From positions 2,365,501 to 2,429,500 of the forward strand of contig NZ_CP033324.1 of the NCBI RefSeq assembly GCF_003710085.1: a stretch of DNA of 64,000 nt. Direction: 5' to 3'. Made by a program: the position numbers and the translations under genes. The notes under the pieces were generated by a model. The model was not told the origin of the DNA and made no database searches. It saw only the letters and a program-made list of their open reading frames with translations. The stretch's first letter is position 1, and each line of letters begins with the position of its first letter. This DNA is from Nocardioides pantholopis. GTDB taxonomy: Bacteria > Actinomycetota > Actinomycetes > Propionibacteriales > Nocardioidaceae. Positions 25,905-34,209 of the stretch are shown here, piece after piece.

Positions 25905-27087
25905 GCCCGGAACCGACGAGGAGGAGTTCGTCTTCACCGACGAGCACCGGGCCCTGCGCACCGCCGTACGCCGGTTCTGCGGCGCGCACCGGGTGCGCGG
26001 CCCCGTCGAGCTCGACGGCGGCTACGACGCACGCGTGTGGCGGCGCCTCTCCTCTGAGCTCGGCGTCCTGGGACTCGCTGTCCCGGAGCCCTCGGGGGGC
26101 GGCGGCGGGACCCTGATCGACCAGGCCATCGCGGTCGAGGAGCTCGGCGCCGCCCTCGCCGCCGGTCCCGTGGTGGGGACCGTCCTCCTGGCGATCCCGC
26201 TGCTCGCCGCCGCGCCGCCGCACCCGGCCCGCGACCAGCTCCTGGCCCGGCTGTGCAGCGGCGAGGCGACCGCCGCGACCGTCCTGACCGGGAGCCCGGG
26301 CGGTCTCGAGTCGACGCCGGTCGACGCGATCGTTGCCCCCGACGAGGACGGCTGGACCCTGTCGGCCGCCCTCGGGGCCGTCCCCGACGCCGGCGCCGCG
26401 GACGTCCTCCTGGTCGCCGTCCCGACGCCCGAGGGCACCGCGGTCGTCGCGATCGACACCGACCAGCCCGGCGTCGAGCGCACCCCGCTCGTCACGTTGG
26501 ACCTCACTCGCCCGCAGGCGAGAGTCCGACTGACCGACGTGTTCGCCCACACGATCGTCGAGCCTCCCCATGCCGACGCAGCTGCTCGGTCCGCACTGCA
26601 CACCGCCGGCATGCTGCTCGCCGCCGAGCAGGTCGGCGCCGGCCAGCACCTCCTCGACCTGACCGTCGACCACGCCCGGACGCGTCGGCAGTTCGGCCGC
26701 CAGATCGGGTCCTTCCAGGCGGTGAAGCACCGGCTTGCCGACATGCTCGTCGCCGTCGAGCACGCGAGGTCGACGGCGTACCACGCCGCGTGGGCCCTCG
26801 CCACAGGGTCGGACGATCCCGCACTCGCGGTCAGCATCGCGCAGGCGACCTGCTCCCCCGCCCTGTCCCGCGTAGCCGCGGACACCATCCAGCTACATGG
26901 AGGCATCGGCTTCACCTGGGAGCACCAGGCCCACCTGTACTTCAAGCGCGCCGCCGCGGATGCCGCGCTCCTCGGCACCACCGAGGCACACCGGGACCGT
27001 GTCGCCCGCGTCGCTCTCGACCTGGCTTCGGCCGACGGAGCGCCCCCCATCGCCGACGGCCTGCCACATGCAGCTGTTCGGCCATGA
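25897..27087 (+). CDS. acyl-CoA dehydrogenase-like protein, beta-type subunit
   Basis: A 396-residue acyl-CoA dehydrogenase relative starting at GTG 25897 with AAGGAG upstream. The N-terminal helices and the C-terminal QLHGGIGFTWEHQAHLYFKRA are conserved. The middle domain lacks the usual EPGxGSD block (it reads VLTGSPGGLESTPVDAIV), and the end reads LGTTEAHRDRV instead of GGTxExxR. This is the pattern of the partner subunit in FadE heterotetramers, where FAD and catalytic residues are shared between chains. It overlaps the previous gene by eight bases and is the last gene of the island. Confidence 0.9.
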   Translation: MAEPGTDEEEFVFTDEHRALRTAVRRFCGAHRVRGPVELDGGYDARVWRRLSSELGVLGLAVPEPSGGGGGTLIDQAIAVEELGAALAAGPVVGTVLLAIPLLAAAPPHPARDQLLARLCSGEATAATVLTGSPGGLESTPVDAIVAPDEDGWTLSAALGAVPDAGAADVLLVAVPTPEGTAVVAIDTDQPGVERTPLVTLDLTRPQARVRLTDVFAHTIVEPPHADAAARSALHTAGMLLAAEQVGAGQHLLDLTVDHARTRRQFGRQIGSFQAVKHRLADMLVAVEHARSTAYHAAWALATGSDDPALAVSIAQATCSPALSRVAADTIQLHGGIGFTWEHQAHLYFKRAAADAALLGTTEAHRDRVARVALDLASADGAPPIADGLPHAAVRP

Positions 27088-27493
27088 CGTCGACGGCCGC
27101 CCGGCTTCACCCGGCCAGCACCGGCGGTTCGGTGACGCCGAGCACCGACGAGACGCCCTCAGGCGAGCCAGCGACGGAAGCCGGGGATGCGCTACGGGCG
27201 ACGACCGCGAGCCGACAGCCAGAAACCGCCTTGATTGACGAGGCATGGTGGTCGGTCTTCTCACCGTTCGCGACATCGTGAACGACTCACGACTACGCCT
27301 CGGTGCACCTGCCGGCATCCAGGACGCCTGACGCTCTGGCCATCGCGTCGGAGTCGTACTGGGTCGACCTCTCCGGCTGGAGGTCGGTCGCGTCCGCTCG
27401 CCACGAGACGTATGGGGAGGACGCCGAACGCCCGCACGCCGCCTGGTGCCAGGCGACGCGCGGGCGTCGGGTGCTCAGTGAGGTGAACGGCGC
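27088..27493. other. 406-bp intergenic region without a recognisable gene
   Basis: Short open frames occur on both strands, but none has codon use, ribosome site or similarity that supports a gene. The only clear structure is the hairpin at 27429-27466. The region separates the catabolic island from a block of secreted proteins with different composition, so it may be the island boundary. Confidence 0.6.
27429..27466. terminator. two-tier terminator-like hairpin
   Basis: The outer arms CGCCCGC/GCGGGCG and the inner arms CGCCTGG/CCAGGCG are perfect, joined through a small ACGC/ACGC internal loop. It lies 27 bp after the stop of the leftward secreted-protein gene and between convergent units. 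There is no T-run. Confidence 0.55.
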
Positions 27494-28144
27494 TCAGTCG
27501 TGGGCGACGTTCCACTCCTTGTCGACGACCTTGCCGTTGCGGTAGACGACGTGCGACCAGCGGTAGAACGGCATCATGTCGTAGGTGACGGTGGTCTTCT
27601 TGCCCACCGTCGAGGCGTCCCGTCCGTTGCTGCCGACGATCGCCTTGACCTTGGCGCGGGTCATCCCCTTGCGGATCTTCTTCCACTCACCCTTCGACAC
27701 GGTGCCGGCGCGGGTCTTCTCCTTGACCCTCAGCTCGTGGGTCGCCTCCAGGGTGACGTCACCGCAGGTGGCGACCGTCGTGGACTCGTAGCGGCCGGCC
27801 TCCACGCGCGGGAAGTACCGCCCCGGCAGGCTCCCGGTCCACTGCCAGCTCTGGGCCCAGCCGGCCTTGCGGTTGCGCAGCGTCCACGTGGTCGTGGGCT
27901 CCATGCCATCGGTCCCACACGTCGCCAGCGGGCTTCTCACGCCCCCCGGTTTGTCGATGGGCGCTGGAAATGCCTGTGGAGCTGCGATGCGGACCTGTGC
28001 GTCGGCGGCTTGCTGCGCCGTGGCGGCCTTCGCCGGCCCGGTCCCGACGCTGGCGACCAGCGCCATCGCGAGCAACGTGGCGGCCATCGCCACGAGGTAC
28101 GTCCGAGCCGCCTTCAGGCCCCGGTCTGCACGGGTGATGCTCAT
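27494..28144 (-). CDS. secreted protein with BamE/SmpA-like C-terminal domain
   Basis: A 216-residue protein. The signal peptide has charged residues, a hydrophobic core around 18-35 and a probable cleavage site after GPAKA. The middle third contains two Cys (ATCGTDG, VATCGDV) likely forming a disulfide. The last 65 residues, GEWKKIRKGMTRAKVKAIVG then KTTVTYDMMPF, match the pattern of the SmpA/BamE and BLIP-like fold (GMT-x-x-x-V-x-x-IVG, then a beta-hairpin). Function is unknown in Gram-positives. It is divergent from another secreted protein. Confidence 0.8.
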   Translation of the reverse strand: MSITRADRGLKAARTYLVAMAATLLAMALVASVGTGPAKAATAQQAADAQVRIAAPQAFPAPIDKPGGVRSPLATCGTDGMEPTTTWTLRNRKAGWAQSWQWTGSLPGRYFPRVEAGRYESTTVATCGDVTLEATHELRVKEKTRAGTVSKGEWKKIRKGMTRAKVKAIVGSNGRDASTVGKKTTVTYDMMPFYRWSHVVYRNGKVVDKEWNVAHD

Positions 28145-28436
28145 GAGTACTCCCCTCGGCCGACATCCGACGGCCTGGTGCGTGTCCTTGGACTTCCACC
28201 CTCAGCGACGCCCGGAGCCAGGCCAACCGGTTTTTGCGGCGGCTGCCTCCGCTGCGTCGAGACGCGCGCCCGCCCGCGCGGCGGCAGTCTGCTCCTGCCC
28301 GGGCGTGCCAAACGTCTCGGACCCGGGCCCGCGCCGACGGTCTGGACCACGGATCCAGAACAGCAGCCGAAGCGCTTTACTCTGCGCGACCGTCGCCGTC
28401 GGCGTTGGCTGGAAACTGATCCAGGAGAGGGCTCCC

Positions 28437-29345
28437 ATGCGTCCCAAGAGATCGATCTCGCTGGCCGTCGGCCTACTCACCGGCTGTGTGGCGCTCTTGT
28501 CCCCGGTCGCATCCAGCGCTGCCGTCGCCCCCGCCGCCAAGGCGAAGCCGGCGCAGCCGGCGCCGATCGTGGAGATCGCGAACCTCGACGACGGCTCCGG
28601 TCGGGTGCGCATCGTCCTGACGCACCCCGTGGCGGGCGTCACCAAGTACGTCATCCGGACCAGCGAAGCGTCGCCCGAACTCGTCAAGACCTGTACTCCC
28701 GCGTCGATGAAGAACGGCTCGGGCTCGAGCGGGTGCTACGTGGACATTCCGTCCGGCTTCCACGACGCCTGGACGATCCAGGCCAAGGGCAAGGGCAAGA
28801 AGAACCTCAGCAAGCCTGTGGCCGTCGTCGTCGACGAGCTGGATTCGAAGACCGGGACTTCTCAAGACATCAAGGTCAACGGGTCTGCGGCTCAGGCGGC
28901 CAGCATCGTCAAGACCGTGACTGTGGCCTTCAAGAAGCACGCGAAGTCCTGTCTCAAGGACGCGACGGTCTCCGCGGCCCTCTCCAAGCTGAAGAAGATG
29001 ACCAGCAAGGCCGCGCGGAAGTCGAAGAACCCCTACGCCGCCGCCGCGTACTCGGTCGTCTACGCCATCAAGTACATGGACAAGAAGGCCTTCAAGAACC
29101 CGTGCGCCGCGGTCGGCTCGTTGCTCAAGCACGTCGCCGGATCCATGCAGCAGGCGCGCGAGGCCGGGTCCGTTCGACACGTCGGCGCCTGGAGCGAGTG
29201 GAACACCAACGGGGCGGACTCCTGTGCCATCGCGGTCTACGGCTCGAGCGCCGGGTCGGCGTCCATCGTGGCGCGTCCGCCGAGCCTCGGCGGGAGCATC
29301 GACGAGGGTTCCTGCCTGAGCTTCTGGGGACCGCTGGTCTCCTAG
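28437..29345 (+). CDS. secreted protein of unknown function
   Basis: A 302-residue exported protein. The signal peptide (RPKR then a hydrophobic stretch) probably ends near SPVASSAA. The rest is lysine-rich and basic, with four or more cysteines. No family was recognised. ATG 28437 has CAGGAGAGG upstream, and the TTTACT region near 28375 could hold its promoter. It is followed at once by a strong terminator hairpin, so it is monocistronic. Lys-rich composition (AKAKPAQ, KGKGKKNLSK) differs from the surrounding Arg-rich proteome. Confidence 0.8.
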   Translation: MRPKRSISLAVGLLTGCVALLSPVASSAAVAPAAKAKPAQPAPIVEIANLDDGSGRVRIVLTHPVAGVTKYVIRTSEASPELVKTCTPASMKNGSGSSGCYVDIPSGFHDAWTIQAKGKGKKNLSKPVAVVVDELDSKTGTSQDIKVNGSAAQAASIVKTVTVAFKKHAKSCLKDATVSAALSKLKKMTSKAARKSKNPYAAAAYSVVYAIKYMDKKAFKNPCAAVGSLLKHVAGSMQQAREAGSVRHVGAWSEWNTNGADSCAIAVYGSSAGSASIVARPPSLGGSIDEGSCLSFWGPLVS

Positions 29346-29354
29346 CGAGAAGCC

Positions 29355-29396
29355 GGGGTGCGCCCACCGCCGTCCCCCCGCAGGTGGGCGCACCCC
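29355..29396 (+). terminator. strong intrinsic terminator hairpin
   Basis: Arms of 14 bp, GGGGTGCGCCCACC and its exact complement, enclose a 14-nt loop ten bases after the stop codon of the secreted-protein gene. It is followed by TCTC. Confidence 0.7.
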
Positions 29397-29483
29397 TCTC
29401 GCGCTGCACGGGAGCCGCGATGAACCACCGGCACGACGGTTACCTGACTCCGTCCCGTCGTACCGCCCCGGAACGGAGCCCCC

Positions 29484-29954
29484 ATGGCCCGCACGATCGC
29501 CACCAACACCACCGTCGACCTGGACGGGCTCCTCGAGTTCGTCCGCCCGCGGCACCGGATGCTGCTGATCACCCAGCGCGCGGACGGCAGCCCGCAGGCC
29601 TCCCCGGTGACCGGCGGCGTCGACGACTCCGGGCGGGTCGTGATCTCCAGCTACCGGGAGCGGGTCAAGACCCGCAACGCACGACGCCGGCCCGAGGTCA
29701 GCGTCGTCGTCCTCTCCGACGACTGGAACGGCGCCTGGGTCCAGGTCACCGGGACCTGCGAGGTCCTCGACGCCGCCTCCGGCGAGGAGGCGCTGGACGC
29801 CTTCGTCGAGTACTTCCGCAACATCTCCGGCGAGCACTCCGACTGGGCCGAGTACCGCCAGGCGATGGTCGACCAGGACAAGTCGCTGCTGCGGATCACG
29901 CCCACCAGCTGGGGTCCGGTCGCCACCGGCGGGTTCCCCGCGCACCTGGCCTGA
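29484..29954 (+). CDS. PPOX class F420-dependent oxidoreductase family protein
   Basis: A 156-residue split-barrel flavin/F420-binding protein. HRMLLITQRADGSPQASPV and RVVISSYRERVKTRNARRRP are the cofactor-binding blocks of the F420-type PPOX family. Members reduce diverse small molecules or bind F420; the substrate is unknown. The start ATG 29484 has GGAG upstream. It stands alone between a terminator and the convergent L-2-hydroxyglutarate oxidase gene. Confidence 0.88.
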   Translation: MARTIATNTTVDLDGLLEFVRPRHRMLLITQRADGSPQASPVTGGVDDSGRVVISSYRERVKTRNARRRPEVSVVVLSDDWNGAWVQVTGTCEVLDAASGEEALDAFVEYFRNISGEHSDWAEYRQAMVDQDKSLLRITPTSWGPVATGGFPAHLA

Positions 29955-29981
29955 GTCGCGGCAAGCCAGCAACGACCTCGG

Positions 29982-31217
29982 CTACGGCACCGACGGATCC
30001 CGCCCGAGCACCCGGTCGCAGATCAGCTCCGCGATGGCCAGCGCCGAGGTGGCCGCCGGCGACGGGGCGTTGCGTACGGCGCTCACGCGGCCCAGGGTGC
30101 TGATCCGGAAGTCGTCCACGAGGCTGCCGTCCCGCTCCACCGCCTGCGCCCGCACCCCCGCCGGCGCGGGAACGACGTCGCGCACCGAGAGCTCCGGGAC
30201 GTAGCGCCGCGCCCGGGCCACGAACAGCCGGCGGCTCGCGGACCCCGCGACCTCCCGCGCCCCCGCCCGCCAGTGCCGGCGCGCCAGCCGCCAGAACCCC
30301 GGCCAGCGCAGCGTCTCGGCGAGGTCGGCGCGGTCCAGGTCCCGGCGCCGGTAGCCCTCCCGCGCCAGCGCCAGCACCGCGTTCGGCCCCACGTCCACCG
30401 ACCCGTCCACCCGCCGGGTGAAGTGCACCCCCAGGAACGGGTACGCCGGGTCCGGCACCGGGTAGATCAGCCCCCGGACCAGGCCGGCCCGCTCGGGGCG
30501 CAGCCGCAGGTACTCACCCCGGAACGGGAGGATCGCCGGTCCCGCCGCGTCCCCCGCGCGCCGGGCCAGCAGGTCGGCCTGCAGCCCGGCGCACAGCACC
30601 ACCAGGTCGAAGGTCAGCGGCTCGCGGCCGGCGGCGGTGACCGTCACCCGGTCGGCCGCCGGCTCGATCCCCGTCACCGCCACGCCCAGCAGCACCTGCC
30701 CGCCCGCCCGCGTCACGTCGTCGGCCAGAGCGCGGCAGACCGCCGCGAAGTCCGTGATCGCCGTCCGCGGGGAGTGCACCGCCGCCACGCCGGCCGCGTG
30801 CGGCTCCAGCTCCCGCAGCCCGGCGCCGTCCAGCCAGCGCAGGTCCGGCACCCCGTTGAGTCCGGCCCGGCGCTCGATCTCCCGCAGCGCCGGCACCTCG
30901 GCGTCCCGCACCGCGACCACCACCTTGCCGTACTCGTCGTAGGCCAGGCCCTTCTCGGCGCAGTACTCCCGCAGCAGCGCGACCCCCCGGCGGCACAGCG
31001 TGGCCTTCAGCGACCCCGGCGGGTAGTACAGCCCCGCGTGCACCACCCCGCTGTTGCGCCCGGTCTGGTGCCGCGCGACCGCGTCCTCCTTCTCCAGCAC
31101 CGTGATCTCGGCGTCCGGCAGCAGCTCGCGCAGCCGGCGGGCGGTGGCCAGCCCGAGGATCCCGGCGCCGACGACCCCGACGCGGCGCGGAGCACTGGAA
31201 GTCGGCATACCGGGCAT
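29982..31217 (-). CDS. lhgO: L-2-hydroxyglutarate oxidase
   Basis: A 411-residue FAD-dependent DAO-family oxidoreductase. The dinucleotide motif GVVGAGILGLATARRL and the FAD segment RNSGVVHAGLYYPPGSLK are the hallmarks of L-2-hydroxyglutarate oxidase/dehydrogenase. FLGVHFTRRVDGSVDVGPNA and PAGVRAQAV near the C-terminus also fit. It oxidises L-2-hydroxyglutarate to 2-oxoglutarate, a repair reaction at the membrane. ATG 31217 or 31208 are both possible; neither has a clear ribosome site. It is 31 bp downstream of the YhgE/Pip-like gene. Confidence 0.9.
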   Translation of the reverse strand: MPGMPTSSAPRRVGVVGAGILGLATARRLRELLPDAEITVLEKEDAVARHQTGRNSGVVHAGLYYPPGSLKATLCRRGVALLREYCAEKGLAYDEYGKVVVAVRDAEVPALREIERRAGLNGVPDLRWLDGAGLRELEPHAAGVAAVHSPRTAITDFAAVCRALADDVTRAGGQVLLGVAVTGIEPAADRVTVTAAGREPLTFDLVVLCAGLQADLLARRAGDAAGPAILPFRGEYLRLRPERAGLVRGLIYPVPDPAYPFLGVHFTRRVDGSVDVGPNAVLALAREGYRRRDLDRADLAETLRWPGFWRLARRHWRAGAREVAGSASRRLFVARARRYVPELSVRDVVPAPAGVRAQAVERDGSLVDDFRISTLGRVSAVRNAPSPAATSALAIAELICDRVLGRDPSVP

Positions 31218-31248
31218 GATGCTGAGTCCAGGCGCCGGAGACCAGCCC

Positions 31249-33342
31249 TCAGAGCACCAGCTCCGGCTCCAGCCGCTGCGGGCTCCAGACCCGCTGCCGC
31301 CGCGCGGCGTACGTCGTGGCGAGCAGCGCCACGACGAAGACGGCCGCCAGCAGCCCGATGTCGAGGGCCACGAGGTCCAGGTCGCCGCCGTAGAGCGTCT
31401 GGCGCAGCCCGTCCACGACGTAGGACATCGGCAGCACCCGGTGCAGGGAGCGCAGCGGCTCGGGAATCGTCTGCCACGGGAACGTCCCGCCGGCGGTGAC
31501 CAGCTGGACCAGCATCAGCACCAGCCCGAGGAACTGCCCGGTTGCCCCCAGCCACACGTTGAGCGCCTGCAGGATCGCCACGAACGCCGCCGAGGCGAGC
31601 AGCAGGAGCACCGCCGTGGCCACCGCGTGGACGACGTCGATGTCGAGGGCGAACTTCACGACCGCGAACATCACCGCGACCTGGCCGACCCCCAGCACCG
31701 CGCCCGGGATCCAGCCGCCCAGCGCGGTCTGCCAGGCCGGGGCGTCCGAGGCCAGCGACCGCGAGGACAGCGGCCGGACCAGCAGGAACAGCACGTACGC
31801 CCCGATCCAGGTCGCCAGCGACATGAAGAACGGCGCGAGGCCCGCGCCGTAGCTGCCGGCCCGGGCGATCGTGTCGTCGACGACCTTGACCGGGTCGCCG
31901 ATGGTCCGGGCGGTCTCCTCCTCGGTGGACTCGTCGAGGTCCGGGATCTTGCCGAGCCCCTGCCGCAGCCCGTTGCGCAGCTTGGCCACGCCGGACTCCA
32001 GCCGCTCGGTCCCGCGGCGCAGCGTGGGGGTCGACCGGGCCAGCCGGTCCGCGCCCGAGGAGACCTCCGCCGCCCCCGACGCCAGCCGCGCCGTGTCGCT
32101 GGCGAAGGTGCCCGCTCCCGACTGGAGCCGCGCGGTCCCCGACGCCAGCTCGGTGCCGCCGGATGCCGCCCGGGCGATGCCGCTGGTGAGCTCCGGCGTC
32201 GCGCTGGCCAGGCGCTGGGCCCCGTTCGCGAGCTCCGCGGAGCCGCTGCCGAGCCGGTCCAGCTGGCGCGACGCGCGCTGGACCCGCGCCGCCACGGCGT
32301 CCACGGGGGCGCGGGCGTCGTCGAGCACGGTCCGGATCGCCGCCGCCTGGGCCCGGGTCAGCCGGCCCTGCCGCACCAGCGCCGCCACCCGCCGGTCCAG
32401 GGCCCGGTTCGCGGCGTCCAGGCGCCGGTCGATCAGGCGCACCGCCGCGGCGGCGTCCCGGCCGACGGCGGCGACCTCGGCGTTGCCCCGGGCCACCCGC
32501 TGCGCGCCCGAGGCGAGCTTCCGGGTCTGGGCCGGCAGGGCGGCGGTCCGGCTGCGCAGCGTGCCCAGCCCGCTGGAGAGCGTGGCGGCACCCGAGGCGA
32601 GCCGGTCCACGCCGCTGGTCAGCTCCCCGGTCCCGGCGGAGAGCCGGGACGCGCCGCTGGCCACCTGGTCCGCGCCGGAGGCCAGGCGAGCGGTGCCGCC
32701 GACGAGCTCCCCGGCTCCGCGGGAGAGCCGAGCGGTGCCCGTGACCAGCTTCTCCGCCCCCTGCACCCCGGAGGCGAGGTTGGTGTGGATCGAGGCGAAG
32801 CCCTTGAGGAAGGTGTCCGCCGCCTGGGTGCCGACCTGCGTCGCGATCGCGTCGCGGACCTCGCCGACGATCGTGTCGGCGATCGTCGCGGACAGGTAGC
32901 TGTTCGCATCGTTGGTGACCAGCGTGAGGCTGGCCTGGCGGGGCCGGAAGTCGGCCGAGGAGACCAGGTCCTCGGAGAACGCCGGGCCGATGAGCAGCGC
33001 GGAGTCGAAGCGTCCCGAGCGGACGCCGGCCTCGGCGTCGGACTGGGAGGTCCGCACCCAGTCGAAGCCCCCGTTGCCGTCGACGAGCCGCTGGGCCACC
33101 TGCCCGCCGTAGTCCTCCTCGCGGGTGCCGCCGTTCACCGCGTCGGTCAGCGTGGCGCCGCGGTCCTGGACGACGAGTGCGGCTGGCACCTCGCCCAGCC
33201 GGCCGTAGGGGTCCTCGTTGGCGAACAGGTAGAGGCCCGAGTACAGCGAGGGGATGAGGATGAGCGCCAGGATCGCCAGCTTCGGCAGCTTTCCGGCGCT
33301 GAGACGGCGCAGCTCCGTGCTGGCCAGGCGGATCGCGATCAC
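31249..33342 (-). CDS. YhgE/Pip-type ABC-2 membrane protein
   Basis: A 697-residue membrane protein. One N-terminal membrane segment (about 20-40) is followed by a long extracellular region with many copies of a G-A-x-x-L-A-S-G type repeat predicted as coiled coil or helical stalk (about 185-470). Six C-terminal membrane segments of the ABC-2 type (about 510-685) complete it. This is the architecture of YhgE/Pip (phage infection protein) and MMPL-neighbour proteins, with export or envelope roles. GTG 33342 overlaps the upstream ABC-like gene by four bases, so the two proteins probably work together. Confidence 0.88.
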   Translation of the reverse strand: MIAIRLASTELRRLSAGKLPKLAILALILIPSLYSGLYLFANEDPYGRLGEVPAALVVQDRGATLTDAVNGGTREEDYGGQVAQRLVDGNGGFDWVRTSQSDAEAGVRSGRFDSALLIGPAFSEDLVSSADFRPRQASLTLVTNDANSYLSATIADTIVGEVRDAIATQVGTQAADTFLKGFASIHTNLASGVQGAEKLVTGTARLSRGAGELVGGTARLASGADQVASGASRLSAGTGELTSGVDRLASGAATLSSGLGTLRSRTAALPAQTRKLASGAQRVARGNAEVAAVGRDAAAAVRLIDRRLDAANRALDRRVAALVRQGRLTRAQAAAIRTVLDDARAPVDAVAARVQRASRQLDRLGSGSAELANGAQRLASATPELTSGIARAASGGTELASGTARLQSGAGTFASDTARLASGAAEVSSGADRLARSTPTLRRGTERLESGVAKLRNGLRQGLGKIPDLDESTEEETARTIGDPVKVVDDTIARAGSYGAGLAPFFMSLATWIGAYVLFLLVRPLSSRSLASDAPAWQTALGGWIPGAVLGVGQVAVMFAVVKFALDIDVVHAVATAVLLLLASAAFVAILQALNVWLGATGQFLGLVLMLVQLVTAGGTFPWQTIPEPLRSLHRVLPMSYVVDGLRQTLYGGDLDLVALDIGLLAAVFVVALLATTYAARRQRVWSPQRLEPELVL

Positions 33343-34169
33343 CGGTCGGTCTCCTTGCTGGTCGGCGGGCTGGTCGGCGGGCTGGTCGGCGGGCTGGTCG
33401 GCGGGCTGGTCGGCGGGCCGGGGTCGAGCACGGCGGTGTCAGCCGTCGGATCGGCGGGATCTCCGGACCCCCGGTGGGCCGGCGGCGACGCCGGCACCGG
33501 CCTGGTCCGCAGCGCCTCCACCGGGGTGGCCCGCTGGGTCGGGCCCCGGGCCGGCGGGATCGTGGCGCCGAGGTCCCGGGCCGCGGAGCGCGAGCACTGG
33601 ACCAGCACGCCGTACCCGAGCGAGGCGAGCCCCTGCGCGAGCGACCACCAGCCCGCGGGCTCGCCACCGTGCCGGTCCGGCAGCGTCAGCACCAGGAACC
33701 GGACGGCGGCCCGCTCGATGGCCAGCGAGGCGAGCAGCTGGGTGCGCACGTCTCCGTGCAGCTCGTCGACCCGGTCGGCGTGCCGCTGCGCCAGCTCGTG
33801 CGCCTCGAGCCAGCGGCGCGCGGCCCCCGGCCGGCTGCTCCGGCGAGCCAGCGCCAGGTCCTCCGCGACGACAGTGCCGACCGGTGTCACGTCGTCGGGC
33901 TCCGAGACGCCGGGCAGGTCCACGACCGCGGTCACCCGGCGGAGCACCGCGGCCGAGGTCGTGGCCGTGCCCTCCTCGTCGTCGACGAGCGTCACGGTCC
34001 CGGAGTACGGCGCCAGCCGGCCGGTCGCGACCAGGGCCAGGGCGGTGAGCCCCTGCCCCGGCTCACCGGCGAGCAGCACGCACTCGCCGCTGTCCAGCGC
34101 GAGGCTGTCCAGCCCCAGCAGGGTCGAGCGCCGACCGGCTACCCGGACGTCGTCCAGGGTGATGCGCAT
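33339..34169 (-). CDS. degenerate ABC ATPase-like protein
   Basis: A 276-residue protein with the N-terminal layout of an ABC ATPase. The Walker A motif reads GEPGQGLTAL: the nucleotide-contacting lysine is replaced by leucine. No LSGGQ signature is recognisable (the region reads VDELHGDVRTQLLASLAIE), and the Walker B position reads FLVLTLPD without DE. It is therefore probably not an ATPase but may retain a structural or regulatory role with the membrane protein encoded next. The C-terminus is five tandem PPTS repeats. ATG 34169 has GAGGAGG upstream. Confidence 0.75.
   Translation of the reverse strand: MRITLDDVRVAGRRSTLLGLDSLALDSGECVLLAGEPGQGLTALALVATGRLAPYSGTVTLVDDEEGTATTSAAVLRRVTAVVDLPGVSEPDDVTPVGTVVAEDLALARRSSRPGAARRWLEAHELAQRHADRVDELHGDVRTQLLASLAIERAAVRFLVLTLPDRHGGEPAGWWSLAQGLASLGYGVLVQCSRSAARDLGATIPPARGPTQRATPVEALRTRPVPASPPAHRGSGDPADPTADTAVLDPGPPTSPPTSPPTSPPTSPPTSKETDR
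33358..33417 (-). repeat. five 12-bp tandem repeats encoding PPTS
   Basis: The unit CTGGTCGGCGGG (plus strand) occurs five times without change. It encodes five PPTS tetrapeptides at the C-terminus of the ABC-like protein. Perfect identity suggests recent expansion by slippage and possible length variation between strains. Confidence 0.95.
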
Positions 34170-34209
34170 GCCGGCACCTCCTCGGTCCAGGCGCCCGCCC
34201 CGGCAGGTG

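Noticed and set aside
27235..27545. Short plus-strand frames in the 27.1-27.5 kb gap
   Set aside because: They lack ribosome sites and recognisable motifs, and one runs into the convergent gene; they are regarded as chance frames.
33358..33417. Possible CRISPR-like array
   Set aside because: The 12-bp units are contiguous without spacers and encode PPTS in frame; no cas genes are nearby.
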